A program made the translations under genes and the position numbers. Below are positions 8,263 to 17,411 of a stretch of 64,000 bases of DNA, in pieces (the first letter of the stretch is position 1; each line of letters starts with the position of its first letter). The notes below the pieces were generated by a model, which was not told the origin of the DNA, did no database searches, and saw only the letters and a list, made by a program, of their open reading frames with translations. Source of the stretch: Acidovorax sp. sic0104 (lineage in GTDB: Bacteria; Pseudomonadota; Gammaproteobacteria; Burkholderiales; Burkholderiaceae_C); contig NZ_JAHUWH010000005.1 of the NCBI RefSeq assembly GCF_019219095.1, positions 1 through 64,000 on the forward strand, given 5' to 3'.

Positions 8263-9726
8263 TCAAAAGAACGTCGCGCTCACGCGGAACAGCTTTTCCA
8301 CGTCGCGCACCAGCCGCTTGTGCGGCAGGAAGAAGACCACGTGGTCGTTGCTCTCGATCACGGTGGAGCTGCGCGGGATGATGACTTCGGGCTCTCGCAG
8401 GTCCTGCGGCGCCCCTTCGGCAGCGCCGTGGGCGTCGGGCAGGCCGCGCACGATCAGGCCCATGTGCACGTCGCGCGGCAGTTGCAGATCGCTGACCTTG
8501 CGACCCACCACGCGCGAGCTCTTGCGGTCGCCGCGCGCCACGATCTCCAGCGCCTCGGCCACGCCCCGGCGCAGGCTGTGCACCGCCTGCACGTCGCCCT
8601 GGCGCACATAGGCCAGCAGCTCGCCCAGCATGGCCTGCGCGGGCGACAGCGCAATGTCGATCTGCGTGCCGTGCATCAGGTCGGCGTAGCTGCGGCGGTT
8701 GATGAGCGCCAGCACCCGGCTGGCGCCCATGCGCTTGGCCAGCAGGCAGGACATGATGTTGTCCTCGTCGTCGTCGGTGAGCGCGAGGAACAGGTCCACC
8801 TCTTCGATGCCCTCGTCGCCCAGCAGATCCTCGTCGGTGGTGTCGCCCTGCAGCACCAGCACGTCGGTGGGCAGGGACGACGCCAGCTCCACGCAGCGCT
8901 CCGCGTGGTCCTCGATGATCTTGATGTTGTAGCGCCCCGGCGCCTGCGCCAGCTGCCGGGCCAGGCGCAGGCCCACGCGCCCGCCGCCGGCGATCATGAT
9001 GCGGCGCACGGGCTTGGAGGGCTGGGCGTGCGGGCGGTGCAGGGCACCCAGCACATCGGCAATGCGCTCCTGCGCGGCCAGCACGAAGACCTCGTCGCCG
9101 GGCTCGATGCGAGTGCGGCCATCGCAGGCGATGAAGCGGTCGGGCTCGTCGGGAAAGCGCCGGTAGATGGCCACCATGCGCATGGCCAGCTCGGGCGCCT
9201 TCTCGCGCAGGTCGCCGATGGTGTGGCCCACCATGGGCGCACCCACGCGTGCGCGCACCGACACCAGGCAGGCGCGGCCGCCGGCGAATTCACGCACCTG
9301 CATGGCCTCGGGGTAGTCGATGAGCTTGGCGATGTAGCGGGTGAGCGATTCCTCGGGGCAGATGATGCGATCCACCGCAAAGCCCTCGGGCCCCACCAGG
9401 CGCTCCTCGCCTTCAAAGCCCGTGGAGCGCACGCGTGCGATGCGCTTGGGGATGTTGAACATCAGCTGAGCGATCTTGCAGCACACCAGGTTGGTCTCGT
9501 CCTGCGCGGCGCAGGCGATCAAGAGGTCGGTGTCGTGCGCGCCGGCCTCGGCCAGCACGTTGGGCTCGATGCCGCTGCCCACCACACCGCGCAGGTCGTA
9601 GCGCGACTCCAAGTCGCGCAGGCGCTCGGCATCGGTGTCGATGACGGTGATGTCATTGCGCTCGGACACCAGGCTGTCCGCCACGCTCTGGCCCACGCGG
9701 CCGGCTCCGAGGATGATGATTTTCAT
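8263..9726 (-). CDS. trkA: Trk system potassium transport regulator TrkA
   Basis: A cytosolic NAD(H)-binding gating subunit of the Trk channel. The 487 residues hold two RCK units in tandem. The first Rossmann motif is at the N-terminus (MKIIILGAGRVGQS, with an acidic end of strand 2 at VIDTD) and the second about residue 244 (IMIAGGGRVGLRLA). Each is followed by a TrkA-C domain. Length is slightly above the E. coli protein (458). The start ATG at 9726 is unambiguous. Upstream, between trkA and proA, lies an interspersed palindromic repeat. Confidence 0.96.
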   Translation of the reverse strand: MKIIILGAGRVGQSVADSLVSERNDITVIDTDAERLRDLESRYDLRGVVGSGIEPNVLAEAGAHDTDLLIACAAQDETNLVCCKIAQLMFNIPKRIARVRSTGFEGEERLVGPEGFAVDRIICPEESLTRYIAKLIDYPEAMQVREFAGGRACLVSVRARVGAPMVGHTIGDLREKAPELAMRMVAIYRRFPDEPDRFIACDGRTRIEPGDEVFVLAAQERIADVLGALHRPHAQPSKPVRRIMIAGGGRVGLRLARQLAQAPGRYNIKIIEDHAERCVELASSLPTDVLVLQGDTTDEDLLGDEGIEEVDLFLALTDDDEDNIMSCLLAKRMGASRVLALINRRSYADLMHGTQIDIALSPAQAMLGELLAYVRQGDVQAVHSLRRGVAEALEIVARGDRKSSRVVGRKVSDLQLPRDVHMGLIVRGLPDAHGAAEGAPQDLREPEVIIPRSSTVIESNDHVVFFLPHKRLVRDVEKLFRVSATFF

Positions 9727-9728
9727 GT

Positions 9729-9778
9729 GTTTTTGATGGCTACCGCTTGATCAGCAAGCGCCATCAGCTATCAAAACA
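9729..9778 (+). repeat. TTGATAGCT-family interspersed repeat, copy B
   Basis: The copy occupies nearly all of the 60-nt gap between trkA and proA. It begins GTTTTTGATGGCTACCGCTT and ends CAGCTATCAAAAC. The outer arms TTTTGAT..GCT and AGC..ATCAAAA and the inner CGCTTG/CAAGCG pair with each other, so the whole gap can fold into one hairpin. Confidence 0.85.
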
Positions 9779-9786
9779 AGAGCAAA

Positions 9787-11067
9787 TCAAGCCCGGACTT
9801 CGCCATCACCCAGCACCACATACTTGAGCGAGGTCAGCCCTTCCAGCCCTACCGGGCCGCGGGCGTGGAATTTGTCGGTGCTGATGCCGATCTCGGCGCC
9901 CAGCCCATACTCGAAGCCGTCGGCAAAGCGTGTACTCGCATTCACCATCACGCTGGCCGAGTCCACCTCGCGCAGAAAGCGCTGGGCATGCACGTGGTTG
10001 GTGGTCAGGATGGCGTCGGTGTGGTGGCTCGAATAGTGGTTGATGTGGGCGATGGCTTCATCCACGCCCGCCACGATCTTCACGCTGATGATAGGTGCGA
10101 GGTATTCCTCGCTCCAGTCCTGCTCCGTGGCCTGGGCCAGTTGGGCGCCGGCCACGCTCTTCAAGATGGCCAGCGACTCGGGGCAACCGCGCATCTCCAC
10201 GCCTTTGGCGGCATACACGGCGCCGATCTTGGGCAGGAAGTCGGCCGCCACACCGCGCGCCACCAGCAGGCCTTCGCTCGCGTTGCAGGGGCTGTACTTG
10301 TTCGTCTTGGCGTTGTCGGCCACCTTCACCGCCATGGCGACGTCGCAGGGGTCGTCCACATAGGTGTGGCAGTTGCCGTCCAAGTGCTTGATGACGGGCA
10401 CCTTGGCATCGCGGCTGATGCGCTCGATCAGGCCCTTGCCGCCGCGCGGAATGATCACGTCCACGAACTGCGGCATGGCGATGAGCTGGCCCACGGCCTC
10501 GCGGTCGGTGGTCTGCACCAGCTGCACCGCGTCCTGCGGCAGGCCGGCCTCGGCCAGCGCCTGCTGTACCAGCCTGGCCAGCGCCTTGCTGGAATCGATG
10601 GCTTCGGAGCCGCCGCGCAGGATGCAGGCATTGCCGCTCTTGATGGACAGCGACGCGGCCTCGATGGTCACGTTGGGCCGGCTCTCGTAGATCATGCCGA
10701 ACACGCCGATCGGCACACGCATCTGCCCCACGCGGATGCCGCTGGGCTGCTGCTTCATGCCCAGGATCTCGCCAATGATGTCGGGCATGGCGGCCAGCTG
10801 CTCGCAGCCTTCGGCACAGGTCTCCAGCACCTTGGGGCTGAGTTTGAGGCGGTCCACCATGGGCTCTGCCAAGCCGGCGGAGCGGGCACGGTCCAGGTCC
10901 CGGGCGTTGTCGACCTGCAGCGCATCCACGTTCTCGCGCAGCAGCCGGGCCAGGGCCTTGAGCGCTTTGTTTTTGATAGCTGCCGGCGCTTTGGCCATCA
11001 GCGCCGAGGCCGTTTTGGCCTGCAGGCCGAGGGTGTGCGTGTATTCAGCGACGTTGAGGGCGTTCAT
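9787..11067 (-). CDS. proA: Glutamate-5-semialdehyde dehydrogenase (gamma-glutamyl phosphate reductase)
   Basis: An NADPH-dependent reduction of gamma-glutamyl phosphate to glutamate semialdehyde, the second step of proline synthesis. The 426 residues are full length. The catalytic-cysteine region [14 protein letters not shown] and the family stretch [18 protein letters not shown] are present. No proB lies nearby. The N-terminal codons for about residues 17-33 coincide with a copy of the TTGATAGCT repeat, yet the reading frame stays open and the protein aligns with the family there. It follows holA and a small hypothetical gene of opposite orientation. Confidence 0.96.
   Translation of the reverse strand: MNALNVAEYTHTLGLQAKTASALMAKAPAAIKNKALKALARLLRENVDALQVDNARDLDRARSAGLAEPMVDRLKLSPKVLETCAEGCEQLAAMPDIIGEILGMKQQPSGIRVGQMRVPIGVFGMIYESRPNVTIEAASLSIKSGNACILRGGSEAIDSSKALARLVQQALAEAGLPQDAVQLVQTTDREAVGQLIAMPQFVDVIIPRGGKGLIERISRDAKVPVIKHLDGNCHTYVDDPCDVAMAVKVADNAKTNKYSPCNASEGLLVARGVAADFLPKIGAVYAAKGVEMRGCPESLAILKSVAGAQLAQATEQDWSEEYLAPIISVKIVAGVDEAIAHINHYSSHHTDAILTTNHVHAQRFLREVDSASVMVNASTRFADGFEYGLGAEIGISTDKFHARGPVGLEGLTSLKYVVLGDGEVRA
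10970..11020 (+). repeat. TTGATAGCT-family repeat inside proA
   Basis: The stretch TTTTTGATAGCTGCCGGCGC followed by TTTGGCCATCAGCGCCGAGG and CCGTTTTGG lies within the proA N-terminal coding region. Its first 21 bases match the intergenic copy at 11454 with one difference. Confidence 0.65.
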
Positions 11068-11160
11068 CCGGCGATTTTGCCGCAGATACCCTCTGTGCGG
11101 CCCACCGAGCGCCTGTTACCCTTGCCACCCCGCCGCCATCCCATGCATCCACCGCCGCCC

Positions 11161-11439
11161 ATGACCCGCGCCCACCTGCTCCAACCTGTCCACGACGCCC
11201 TGGAAGCCTTCAGCCAAGGCGCGCTGTCGGCGTCCGCCCTGAGCACCACCGCCCGCGCCCAGACCGACCTGCTGGCCGCCCTGCCCCCGCGCTACACCGA
11301 GGTGCTGCACGGCCTGCTCGACCGGCTGGAATCCAGCGCGCTGTTCTCGGAAGAAAGCTGCTCGTTCAGCCAGAAGGATCTCGTCGCCAACCTGGAGATG
11401 TGGGCGGACAAGGCGCGTGGCGTGCTGGACCCCGCCTGA
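11161..11439 (+). CDS. Conserved hypothetical small protein
   Basis: A 92-residue soluble protein (98 if the ATG at 11143 is used) with no domain I recognise. It is rich in alanine and leucine and looks entirely helical (LLQPVHDALEAFSQGALSAS, LPPRYTEVLHGLLDRLESSA), ending FSQKDLVANLEMWADKARGVL. No signal peptide or membrane segment is visible. It is divergent from proA, about 90 bp away, and convergent with holA. Codon use is like that of its neighbours, and the composition of the frame supports a real gene. The product may be a small helical accessory protein; no function can be given. Confidence 0.6.
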   Translation: MTRAHLLQPVHDALEAFSQGALSASALSTTARAQTDLLAALPPRYTEVLHGLLDRLESSALFSEESCSFSQKDLVANLEMWADKARGVLDPA

Positions 11440-11442
11440 ACA

Positions 11443-11500
11443 TTACTACTATTTTGATAGCTGCCAGCGCTTGATGGACAAGCGGTAGCGGCTATTTTTA
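11443..11500 (+). repeat. TTGATAGCT-family interspersed repeat, copy C
   Basis: One of the clearest copies. It reads ACTACTATTTTGATAGCTGC, CAGCGCTTGATGGACAAGCG, GTAGCGGCTATTTTTATC. CGCTTG and CAAGCG form the inner stem and GATAGC..GCTAT the outer one. It fills the gap between the convergent hypothetical gene and holA. Confidence 0.85.
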
Positions 11501-11523
11501 TCTGAAACCAGGTGCAGCGCCGG

Positions 11524-12579
11524 TCACCGCGCCGCCTGCGTCAGCCGGCACACCTGAAACGCCAGCCGCTGCAGCGCCTGCCAGCCGTTCTGCGGCCAGT
11601 CGGGCACCTTCAGGCCCTTGACGATGCCGTCCACCGTGTGGGCCGACTGCAGCAGGCGTGCCAGGGCGGCGTCGCTGGCCTTGGGCAGGATGCGCTCATA
11701 CAGCTTTTCCTTGGCTCCCCAGATGCGGTTCTCGCGCAGGGCCATGGGCAGGGGGCGGCCGGCGTTCATCGCGTCCTTCACGCGCTTCAAGGCGCGGATG
11801 TCCTCGGCCAATGCCCAGTGCACCAGCACTTCGGCCTCGCCCTCGGCCTGCAGGCCGTCGAGCATGCGCTGCACGCGGGCAGTCTGGCCCGACAGCACGG
11901 ATTCGGACAGCTTGAACACGTCGTAGCGCGCCACGTTGAGCACTGCCGCCTCGACCTGCGCCTGCGTCAATTCTCCCGCCGGGTGCAGCAGCGCCAGCTT
12001 GCTGATCTCCTGGTGCGCGGCCAGCAGGTTGCCCTCCACGCGGTCGGCAAAGAACTGCAGCGTGCGCTGGCCCTCCTCGCCGGCCACCACGCGCTGGCCC
12101 TGGGTGGCCAGGCGCTGGGCGATCCACTGCGGCAGCATGCCGCGCTCGATGGTGTCGATCTGGATCGACATGCCGTTGGCTTCCAGCGCGGCAAACCACG
12201 CGCCGGTCTTCGTGGCCTTGTCCAGGCGCGGCAGCATCACCAGGGTGAGCGTACTGTCATTGCCCCGGGAGGATTCGGCCACCTGCTGCAGCGCCACGCT
12301 GCCGTCCTTGCCGGGCTTGCCCGAGGGGATGCGGATCTCCACGATCTGCTTGTCGGCGAACAGGCTGAGGGACCCGCCCGCCGCCAGCACGGCGCTCCAG
12401 TCGAAGTGGGCGCCCGCCACCGTGTAGCTGCTGCGCTCCGTGTAGCCCTGCGCGCGCGCCGTGGCACGGATGGCGTCCGCCGCCTCCTGCTGCAGCAGGG
12501 GTTCGTCGCCGTGCAGCACATACAGCGGCGACAGGCCCTTTTGGAGGTGGGTGGAGAGTTGGGCCAGGGCGAGTTGCAT
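11524..12579 (-). CDS. holA: DNA polymerase III subunit delta
   Basis: The clamp-loader delta subunit, which opens the beta clamp at replication forks. With the ATG at 12579 the protein has 351 residues and begins MQLALAQLSTHLQKGLSPLY, followed by VLHGDEPLLQQEAADAIR, the usual N-terminal signature. A longer in-frame extension to 12819 is low-complexity and unlikely. In most proteobacteria holA follows leuS and lptE directly; here an oppositely oriented arginase gene lies between lptE and holA, so holA must have its own promoter or depend on transcription through rocF. Confidence 0.92.
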   Translation of the reverse strand: MQLALAQLSTHLQKGLSPLYVLHGDEPLLQQEAADAIRATARAQGYTERSSYTVAGAHFDWSAVLAAGGSLSLFADKQIVEIRIPSGKPGKDGSVALQQVAESSRGNDSTLTLVMLPRLDKATKTGAWFAALEANGMSIQIDTIERGMLPQWIAQRLATQGQRVVAGEEGQRTLQFFADRVEGNLLAAHQEISKLALLHPAGELTQAQVEAAVLNVARYDVFKLSESVLSGQTARVQRMLDGLQAEGEAEVLVHWALAEDIRALKRVKDAMNAGRPLPMALRENRIWGAKEKLYERILPKASDAALARLLQSAHTVDGIVKGLKVPDWPQNGWQALQRLAFQVCRLTQAAR

Positions 12580-12606
12580 GCGGCAAAGTTTATCGCCTTG
12601 GATCCA

Positions 12607-12632
12607 GTCACGGCCTCTGGACGGGCCGTGAC
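12607..12632. repeat. 9-bp inverted repeat upstream of holA
   Basis: GTCACGGCC (12607-12615) and GGCCGTGAC (12624-12632) form a perfect stem with an 8-nt loop. It lies 28 nt upstream of the holA start, in the holA/rocF divergent gap. It could be an operator or a leader hairpin; no T run follows on either strand. Confidence 0.5.
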
Positions 12633-12830
12633 CGGGGCCTCGGACGCCCGGCCAGCGGGCACGCACTGCGCAGATCGCCAGCGCCAGCCCGCAGATTGCA
12701 CAGCGCACGCGCTGGATGGTGCAGCTGTCCGGCTTTTCATTGGCGCGCGCTGCGCAGACAATCCCGCCACCACGGCGCACCCCGACACCGGATGCCCAGA
12801 CCCCTTCAGCTCCCCACAAAGGCTTTGTTC

Positions 12831-13781
12831 ATGACCCCCTCGCCCCACCCCACGGCGCCCGCCATCAGCCTCATCGGCGCCCCCACCGACGTCGGCGCCG
12901 GCGCACGCGGCGCCTCCATGGGGCCTGAAGCCCTGCGGGTGGCCGGCCTGCAGCCTGCGCTGGAGAGCCATGGCCTGACCGTGGTCGACCGGGGCAACCT
13001 CAACGGCCCCGCCAACCCCTGGCAGCCGCCCGACGCAGGCTACCGGCACCTGGCCGAGGTGGTGGCGTGGAACCAGCATGTGTTCGATGCCGTGTACGCC
13101 GAACTGCAGCAGGGCCACCTGCCCATCCTGATGGGCGGCGACCACTGCCTGGGCCTGGGCAGCATCAGCGCGGTGGCGCGCCACTGCCTCGACGTGGGCA
13201 AGACCCTGCGCGTGCTGTGGCTCGACGCGCATGCCGACTTCAACACCAGCGCGCTGACCCCCAGCGGCAATGTGCACGGCATGCCGGTGGCCTGCCTGTG
13301 CGGCTTTGGCCCGGCAGAACTCACGCAGCTGGCGGGCATGCCCGGCGGGCGCCCTGCCCTCACGCCCGGCCAGATCCGCCAGATCGGCATCCGCAGCGTG
13401 GATGCGGGCGAGAAGCGCTTTGTGCACGAGCAGGGCCTGGAGGTCTTCGACATGCGCTACATCGACGAGATGGGCATGCGCGCCACCATGCAGCAGGCTC
13501 TGGCCGGTGTGGACGAGAACACCCACCTGCACGTGAGCTTCGACGTGGACTTTCTGGACCCTGAAATCGCGCCCGGCGTGGGCACCCTGGTGCCCGGCGG
13601 CCCGACCTACCGCGAGGCCCAGCTGTGCATGGAGATGATCGCCGACAGCGGGCGCCTGGCTTCGCTGGACATCGTGGAGGTGAACCCGGCGCTCGATGTG
13701 CGCAACCGCACGGCGCTGCTGGCGGTGGACCTGGTGGAGTCGCTGTTCGGGAAAAGCACGTTGATGAGGCGGTCCCCCTGA
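12831..13781 (+). CDS. rocF: Arginase
   Basis: A manganese enzyme hydrolysing L-arginine to ornithine and urea. The 316-residue protein has the ureohydrolase metal motifs in order: GGDHCLGLGSIS (about residue 102), DAHADFNTS (about 132) and SFDVDFLDPEIAPG (about 234). Length fits arginases. I prefer the ATG at 12831 because family similarity begins just after it (ISLIGAPTDVGAGARG). The gene is embedded, in opposite orientation, between lptE and holA of an otherwise conserved operon. Its TGA stop lies inside the first hairpin of the GC-rich 3' repeat. Agmatinase is less likely, given the closer match to arginase-type sequences. Confidence 0.9.
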   Translation: MTPSPHPTAPAISLIGAPTDVGAGARGASMGPEALRVAGLQPALESHGLTVVDRGNLNGPANPWQPPDAGYRHLAEVVAWNQHVFDAVYAELQQGHLPILMGGDHCLGLGSISAVARHCLDVGKTLRVLWLDAHADFNTSALTPSGNVHGMPVACLCGFGPAELTQLAGMPGGRPALTPGQIRQIGIRSVDAGEKRFVHEQGLEVFDMRYIDEMGMRATMQQALAGVDENTHLHVSFDVDFLDPEIAPGVGTLVPGGPTYREAQLCMEMIADSGRLASLDIVEVNPALDVRNRTALLAVDLVESLFGKSTLMRRSP

Positions 13782-13865
13782 GGCGCTGCGCGCCTCGGTG
13801 CTGGCCGCCAGAAGCGGCAGCTCTTCGGGCCGTCCAGCCCGGCGCAGCGGGGCGGCCCTTGCGCG
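13774..13865 (+). repeat. GC-rich gene-3' repeat, rocF copy
   Basis: It begins CCCCCTGAGGCGCTGCGCGC CT, and the TGA in it is the rocF stop codon. The second part (CCAGCCCGGCGCAGCGGGGC GGCCCTTGCGCGG) resembles the purC copy rather than the TGGCAAAGCCA type. The rest of the gap to lptE shows nothing recognisable. Confidence 0.65.
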
Positions 13866-13964
13866 GCCGCCCTCGCCCTGGGGCGCGTCAGTATCTACGG
13901 GCGGCGGCGAATTGCAGCGTCCATCCCGGTAGCGCGCAGCAGCACACTGCCGTTCAGAAATCGA

Positions 13965-14465
13965 TCACAGCCTGACGACCGCCAGGCGCCGCAGCAGCTG
14001 CTGCACGATGTCGGTGCGCATGTTGCGGTACAGCAGCGCCTCTTCCGCTTCCTTGGCCAAGGCGATGGTTTCGTTGTAGCTGATGTCGCGCTGCTGCAGG
14101 ATCTCGGTCTCGGGGATCAGCTCGGTGCCGGCGGGGGTGCGCAGGCGGAACTTCACGCGCAGGCGCAGTTGCAGCTCGCGCACCTGGCCCGAGGCGTTGA
14201 GGCCCACCACCACACGCTCCTGCTGCTCCTGCACCAGGTCCATGATGGCCTGGGCCGTCGTCAGGCCGGTCGCGTCGCGCAGTACCCGCAGCTTGCCACC
14301 CGAGCCTTCCAGCGTGCGCGCCAGCTCACGCGCCAGCGGCGAGGTCGCGGGCGCGACGATGTAGAGCGTCTCGAAACCGAACTCCGGCACGCCCCGCAGG
14401 CGAAAGCCGCAGCCCGCCAACAGAGCGGCAGGGGCGAAGGTCAGCAGCGTACGTCGTCTTTGCAT
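13965..14465 (-). CDS. lptE: LPS assembly lipoprotein LptE
   Basis: An outer-membrane lipoprotein that plugs the LptD barrel and is needed for LPS delivery to the cell surface. The 166-residue precursor has a short signal peptide ending in the lipobox LLAGC (Cys19), then GFRLRG, the usual LptE start. Its position just downstream of leuS, 105 bp away, agrees with the conserved leuS-lptE-holA order and supports the assignment, since the family is poorly conserved in sequence. Confidence 0.9.
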   Translation of the reverse strand: MQRRRTLLTFAPAALLAGCGFRLRGVPEFGFETLYIVAPATSPLARELARTLEGSGGKLRVLRDATGLTTAQAIMDLVQEQQERVVVGLNASGQVRELQLRLRVKFRLRTPAGTELIPETEILQQRDISYNETIALAKEAEEALLYRNMRTDIVQQLLRRLAVVRL

Positions 14466-14570
14466 TTCAGTTTTCCACGGCGCCGCGCGCCATCCAGGAC
14501 CCAGGAAGACAGGGGTGCTCCCCGGGACGGGGCCGCATGGCCCGCAATGCCCTGGGAGTGCACCGGAACA

Positions 14571-17282
14571 TCACACCACCACGTTCACCAGGCGGCCCGG
14601 CACGATGATCACGCGCTTCGGATGGGCGCCCGCCGCGTGCGCGGTGAACGCTTCGCTGGCCAGTGCCACGCGCTCGATCTCGGCCTTGTCGGCCTGGGCG
14701 GGCACGTGGATGGAGCCGCGCAGCTTGCCGTTCACCTGCAGCATGAGCTCGATCTCGTCCTGCACCAACGCGCCGGCATCGACCGCTGGCCAGGCCGCGT
14801 CGAGCAGGTCGCCCAGGTGATTGGCATAGCCCAGGCTGCTCCACAGGCTGTGCGCGATGTGGGGGGTGGCGGGATACAGCACGCGCAGCAGGATGCCGAA
14901 GCCTTCGATCAGCGCGACCTGGGCGCCTGCGGTATCGGTGGCCTTGAAGTCTTCCAGCGCATTGATCATCTTCATCGCGCCAGAGACCACGGTGTTGTAC
15001 TGCATGCGCTGGTAGTCGTAGTCCACCTGCTTGAGCACGGTGTGGATCTCGCGGCGCAGGGCCTTGGCCTCCTTGCCGAACTCCACGTCATTCAGGCTGC
15101 TGGCGCTTGCCACGCTTGCGGTGGCCGCTCCCATATCCATAGCAGACAGCTTGACACCGAAGTTCCAAACGCGGCGCAGGAAGCGGTAACTGCCTTCCAC
15201 GGCGGCGTCGTTCCACTCCAGCGTGGCCTCGGGCGGGGCGGTGAACATGGTGTACAGGCGGGCCGTGTCGGCGCCGTACTTGGCGATCAGGTCCTGCGGG
15301 TCAACGCCGTTGCGCTCGGTCTTGCCCATCTTGCCGACTCCGCCGTACTCCAGCTGCAGGCCCTGCGGGTACTGGCCCTCGGCCTCGGTCAGGCGGCCGC
15401 CCACGATGCGGCCCTGGGCATCGAGCACCTGCGTGACGGCTTCGGGCGGGAAGTAGTTCTTGCCGCCCTTTTCGTCGCGCCAGTAGTAGATGTGGTTGAG
15501 CACCATGCCCTGAGTGAGCAGGTGCGCAAAGGGCTCGTCCACCGTCACTAGGCCCAGGTCGCGCATGACCTTGGTCCAGAAGCGCGCGTACAGCAGGTGC
15601 AGGATGGCGTGCTCGATGCCGCCGATGTACTGGTCCATGCCGGCACCGCCGGTGGCGGCCTTCTGGTCGTGCATCCAGTAGGCCGTGCCTTCGCCCACCA
15701 TGGCATCGCTCTTCTTGGGGTCGCAGTACCGCATGAAGTACCACGAGCTGTCCACGAAGGTGTCCATGGTGTCGGTCTCGCGGCGCGCGGCCTTGCCGCA
15801 CACGGGGCAGGTCACGCCAGCGTGAAAGCCCTCGTGCTTGTGCAGCGGGTTGCCGGAGCCGTCGGGGATGCAGTCCTGCGGCAGCACCACGGGCAGGTCT
15901 TTTTCGGGCACGGGCACGGCGCCATGCTCTTCGCAGTGGATGATCGGGATCGGAGTGCCCCAGTAGCGCTGGCGCGAGACACCCCAGTCGCGCAGGCGCC
16001 AGGTGGTCTTCTTCTCGCCCAGGCCCTTTTGCTCCAGCGCATGCGCCACGGCGTTCACGGCGTCCTTGAAGGACAGGCCGCTGAAGCTGTCGGAATTGAT
16101 GGTGACGCCGCGCTGCTTGTCGCCGTACCAGTCTTGCCACTGGTGGTAATTGAAGCTCTCGCCGTCGACCAGCACGACCTGCTTGATCTCAATGCCGTAC
16201 TTGAGCGCAAAGGCGAAGTCGCGCTCGTCGTGCGCGGGCACGCCCATCACGGCGCCGTCGCCGTAGCTCATCAGCACGTAGTTGCCGACCCAGACCTCGA
16301 CCTGCTCTTCGGTCAGCGGGTGGGTGACGAACAGGCCGGTGCGCAGGCCCTTCTTCTCCTGCGTGGCGAGCTCGGCCTCGGTGGTGCCGCCGTTCTTGCA
16401 TTCCTCGATGAAGGCCGCGAGCGCGGGATTGCTCTTGGCGGCGTGCGCGGCCAGCGGGTGCTCGGGCGCCACGGCGCAGAAGGTCACGCCCATGATGGTG
16501 TCGGCGCGCGTGGTGAACACATACATCTTGCCGTCGCCGATGAGCGCGCCGTCGTCACCGCGAATGCCGTGCGTGAACGCAAAGCGCACGCCTTCGCTCT
16601 TGCCGATCCAGTTCTCCTGCATGAGCTTCACGCGCTCGGGCCAGCCGGGCAGCTTGTCGCCGGCCACGAAGTCCAGCAGTTCGTCGGCGTAGTCGGTAAT
16701 CTTGAGGTAGTAGCCGGGGATCTCGCGCTTTTCGACCGTGGCGCCGGTGCGCCAGCCCTTGCCATCAATGACCTGCTCGTTGGCCAGCACGGTCTGGTCC
16801 ACCGGGTCCCAGTTCACGACCTGGGTCTTGCGGTAGGCAATGCCCTTGTCCAGCATCTTCAGGAACAGCCACTGGTTCCATTGGTAATACTCGGGGTCGC
16901 AGGTGGCGACTTCGCGGCTCCAGTCGATGGCCAGGCCCATGGCCTGCATCTGCTGCTTCATGTACGCGATGTTCTCGTACGTCCACTTGGCAGGCGGCAC
17001 ACCGTTCTTGAGCGCTGCGTTCTCAGCCGGCAGGCCGAAGGCGTCCCAGCCCATGGGCATGAGCACGTTGTGGCCGTTCATGCGCAGATAGCGCGTGAGC
17101 ATGTCGTTGATGGTGTAGTTGCGCACATGGCCCATGTGCAGCTTGCCGCTGGGGTAGGGCAGCATCGAGCAGGCGTAGAACTTCTTCTTGCTGGAGTCTT
17201 CCGTCACGCGGTAGGCGTCAGTGGCGGTCCAGTGGTCGTGTGCGGAGCGTTCGACGTCTTGGGGCGAATATTTGTCTTGCAT
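14571..17282 (-). CDS. leuS: Leucyl-tRNA synthetase
   Basis: A class I synthetase that charges tRNA-Leu and edits mischarged products. The 903 residues are full length. The HIGH motif appears as KLHMGH near residue 47, the connective editing domain follows, and a Cys-rich element ([18 protein letters not shown]) sits in the second half. The KMSKS loop reads KMGKT ([19 protein letters not shown]), keeping both lysines but changing both serines. A variable loop at about 15095-15150 has a weak resemblance to the interspersed repeat. It lies downstream of exbD (129 bp) and upstream of lptE. Confidence 0.97.
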   Translation of the reverse strand: MQDKYSPQDVERSAHDHWTATDAYRVTEDSSKKKFYACSMLPYPSGKLHMGHVRNYTINDMLTRYLRMNGHNVLMPMGWDAFGLPAENAALKNGVPPAKWTYENIAYMKQQMQAMGLAIDWSREVATCDPEYYQWNQWLFLKMLDKGIAYRKTQVVNWDPVDQTVLANEQVIDGKGWRTGATVEKREIPGYYLKITDYADELLDFVAGDKLPGWPERVKLMQENWIGKSEGVRFAFTHGIRGDDGALIGDGKMYVFTTRADTIMGVTFCAVAPEHPLAAHAAKSNPALAAFIEECKNGGTTEAELATQEKKGLRTGLFVTHPLTEEQVEVWVGNYVLMSYGDGAVMGVPAHDERDFAFALKYGIEIKQVVLVDGESFNYHQWQDWYGDKQRGVTINSDSFSGLSFKDAVNAVAHALEQKGLGEKKTTWRLRDWGVSRQRYWGTPIPIIHCEEHGAVPVPEKDLPVVLPQDCIPDGSGNPLHKHEGFHAGVTCPVCGKAARRETDTMDTFVDSSWYFMRYCDPKKSDAMVGEGTAYWMHDQKAATGGAGMDQYIGGIEHAILHLLYARFWTKVMRDLGLVTVDEPFAHLLTQGMVLNHIYYWRDEKGGKNYFPPEAVTQVLDAQGRIVGGRLTEAEGQYPQGLQLEYGGVGKMGKTERNGVDPQDLIAKYGADTARLYTMFTAPPEATLEWNDAAVEGSYRFLRRVWNFGVKLSAMDMGAATASVASASSLNDVEFGKEAKALRREIHTVLKQVDYDYQRMQYNTVVSGAMKMINALEDFKATDTAGAQVALIEGFGILLRVLYPATPHIAHSLWSSLGYANHLGDLLDAAWPAVDAGALVQDEIELMLQVNGKLRGSIHVPAQADKAEIERVALASEAFTAHAAGAHPKRVIIVPGRLVNVVV

Positions 17283-17411
17283 GGGGGCTCGGGGTGAGAG
17301 GGGGGTGCAGCCGCGTGCGGTGCTGCGCTGGGCGGATTTTAGGCGGTCATGCGCCGGTCACAGCGGCGCGGCAGCGGCGGCACCAGCCTGCCCTGCCCGC
17401 CGCCCGCGGTT

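Noticed and set aside
5073..8381. A 1102-codon open frame on the plus strand opposite gshA and trkH
   Set aside because: It is antisense to two clear genes, is rich in His, Gln, Arg and Ala as expected from high-GC shadow frames, and has no recognisable domain. Similar shadow frames lie opposite kup, leuS, pntAB and others.
12607..12632. Inverted repeat GTCACGGCC..GGCCGTGAC as a terminator of rocF or holA
   Set aside because: It lies upstream of both divergent genes and has no T run on either strand.
15095..15150. A leuS stretch as another TTGATAGCT repeat copy
   Set aside because: Only short words (CAAGCG, CCAGCAGC) agree and their spacing differs; it is too weak to call.
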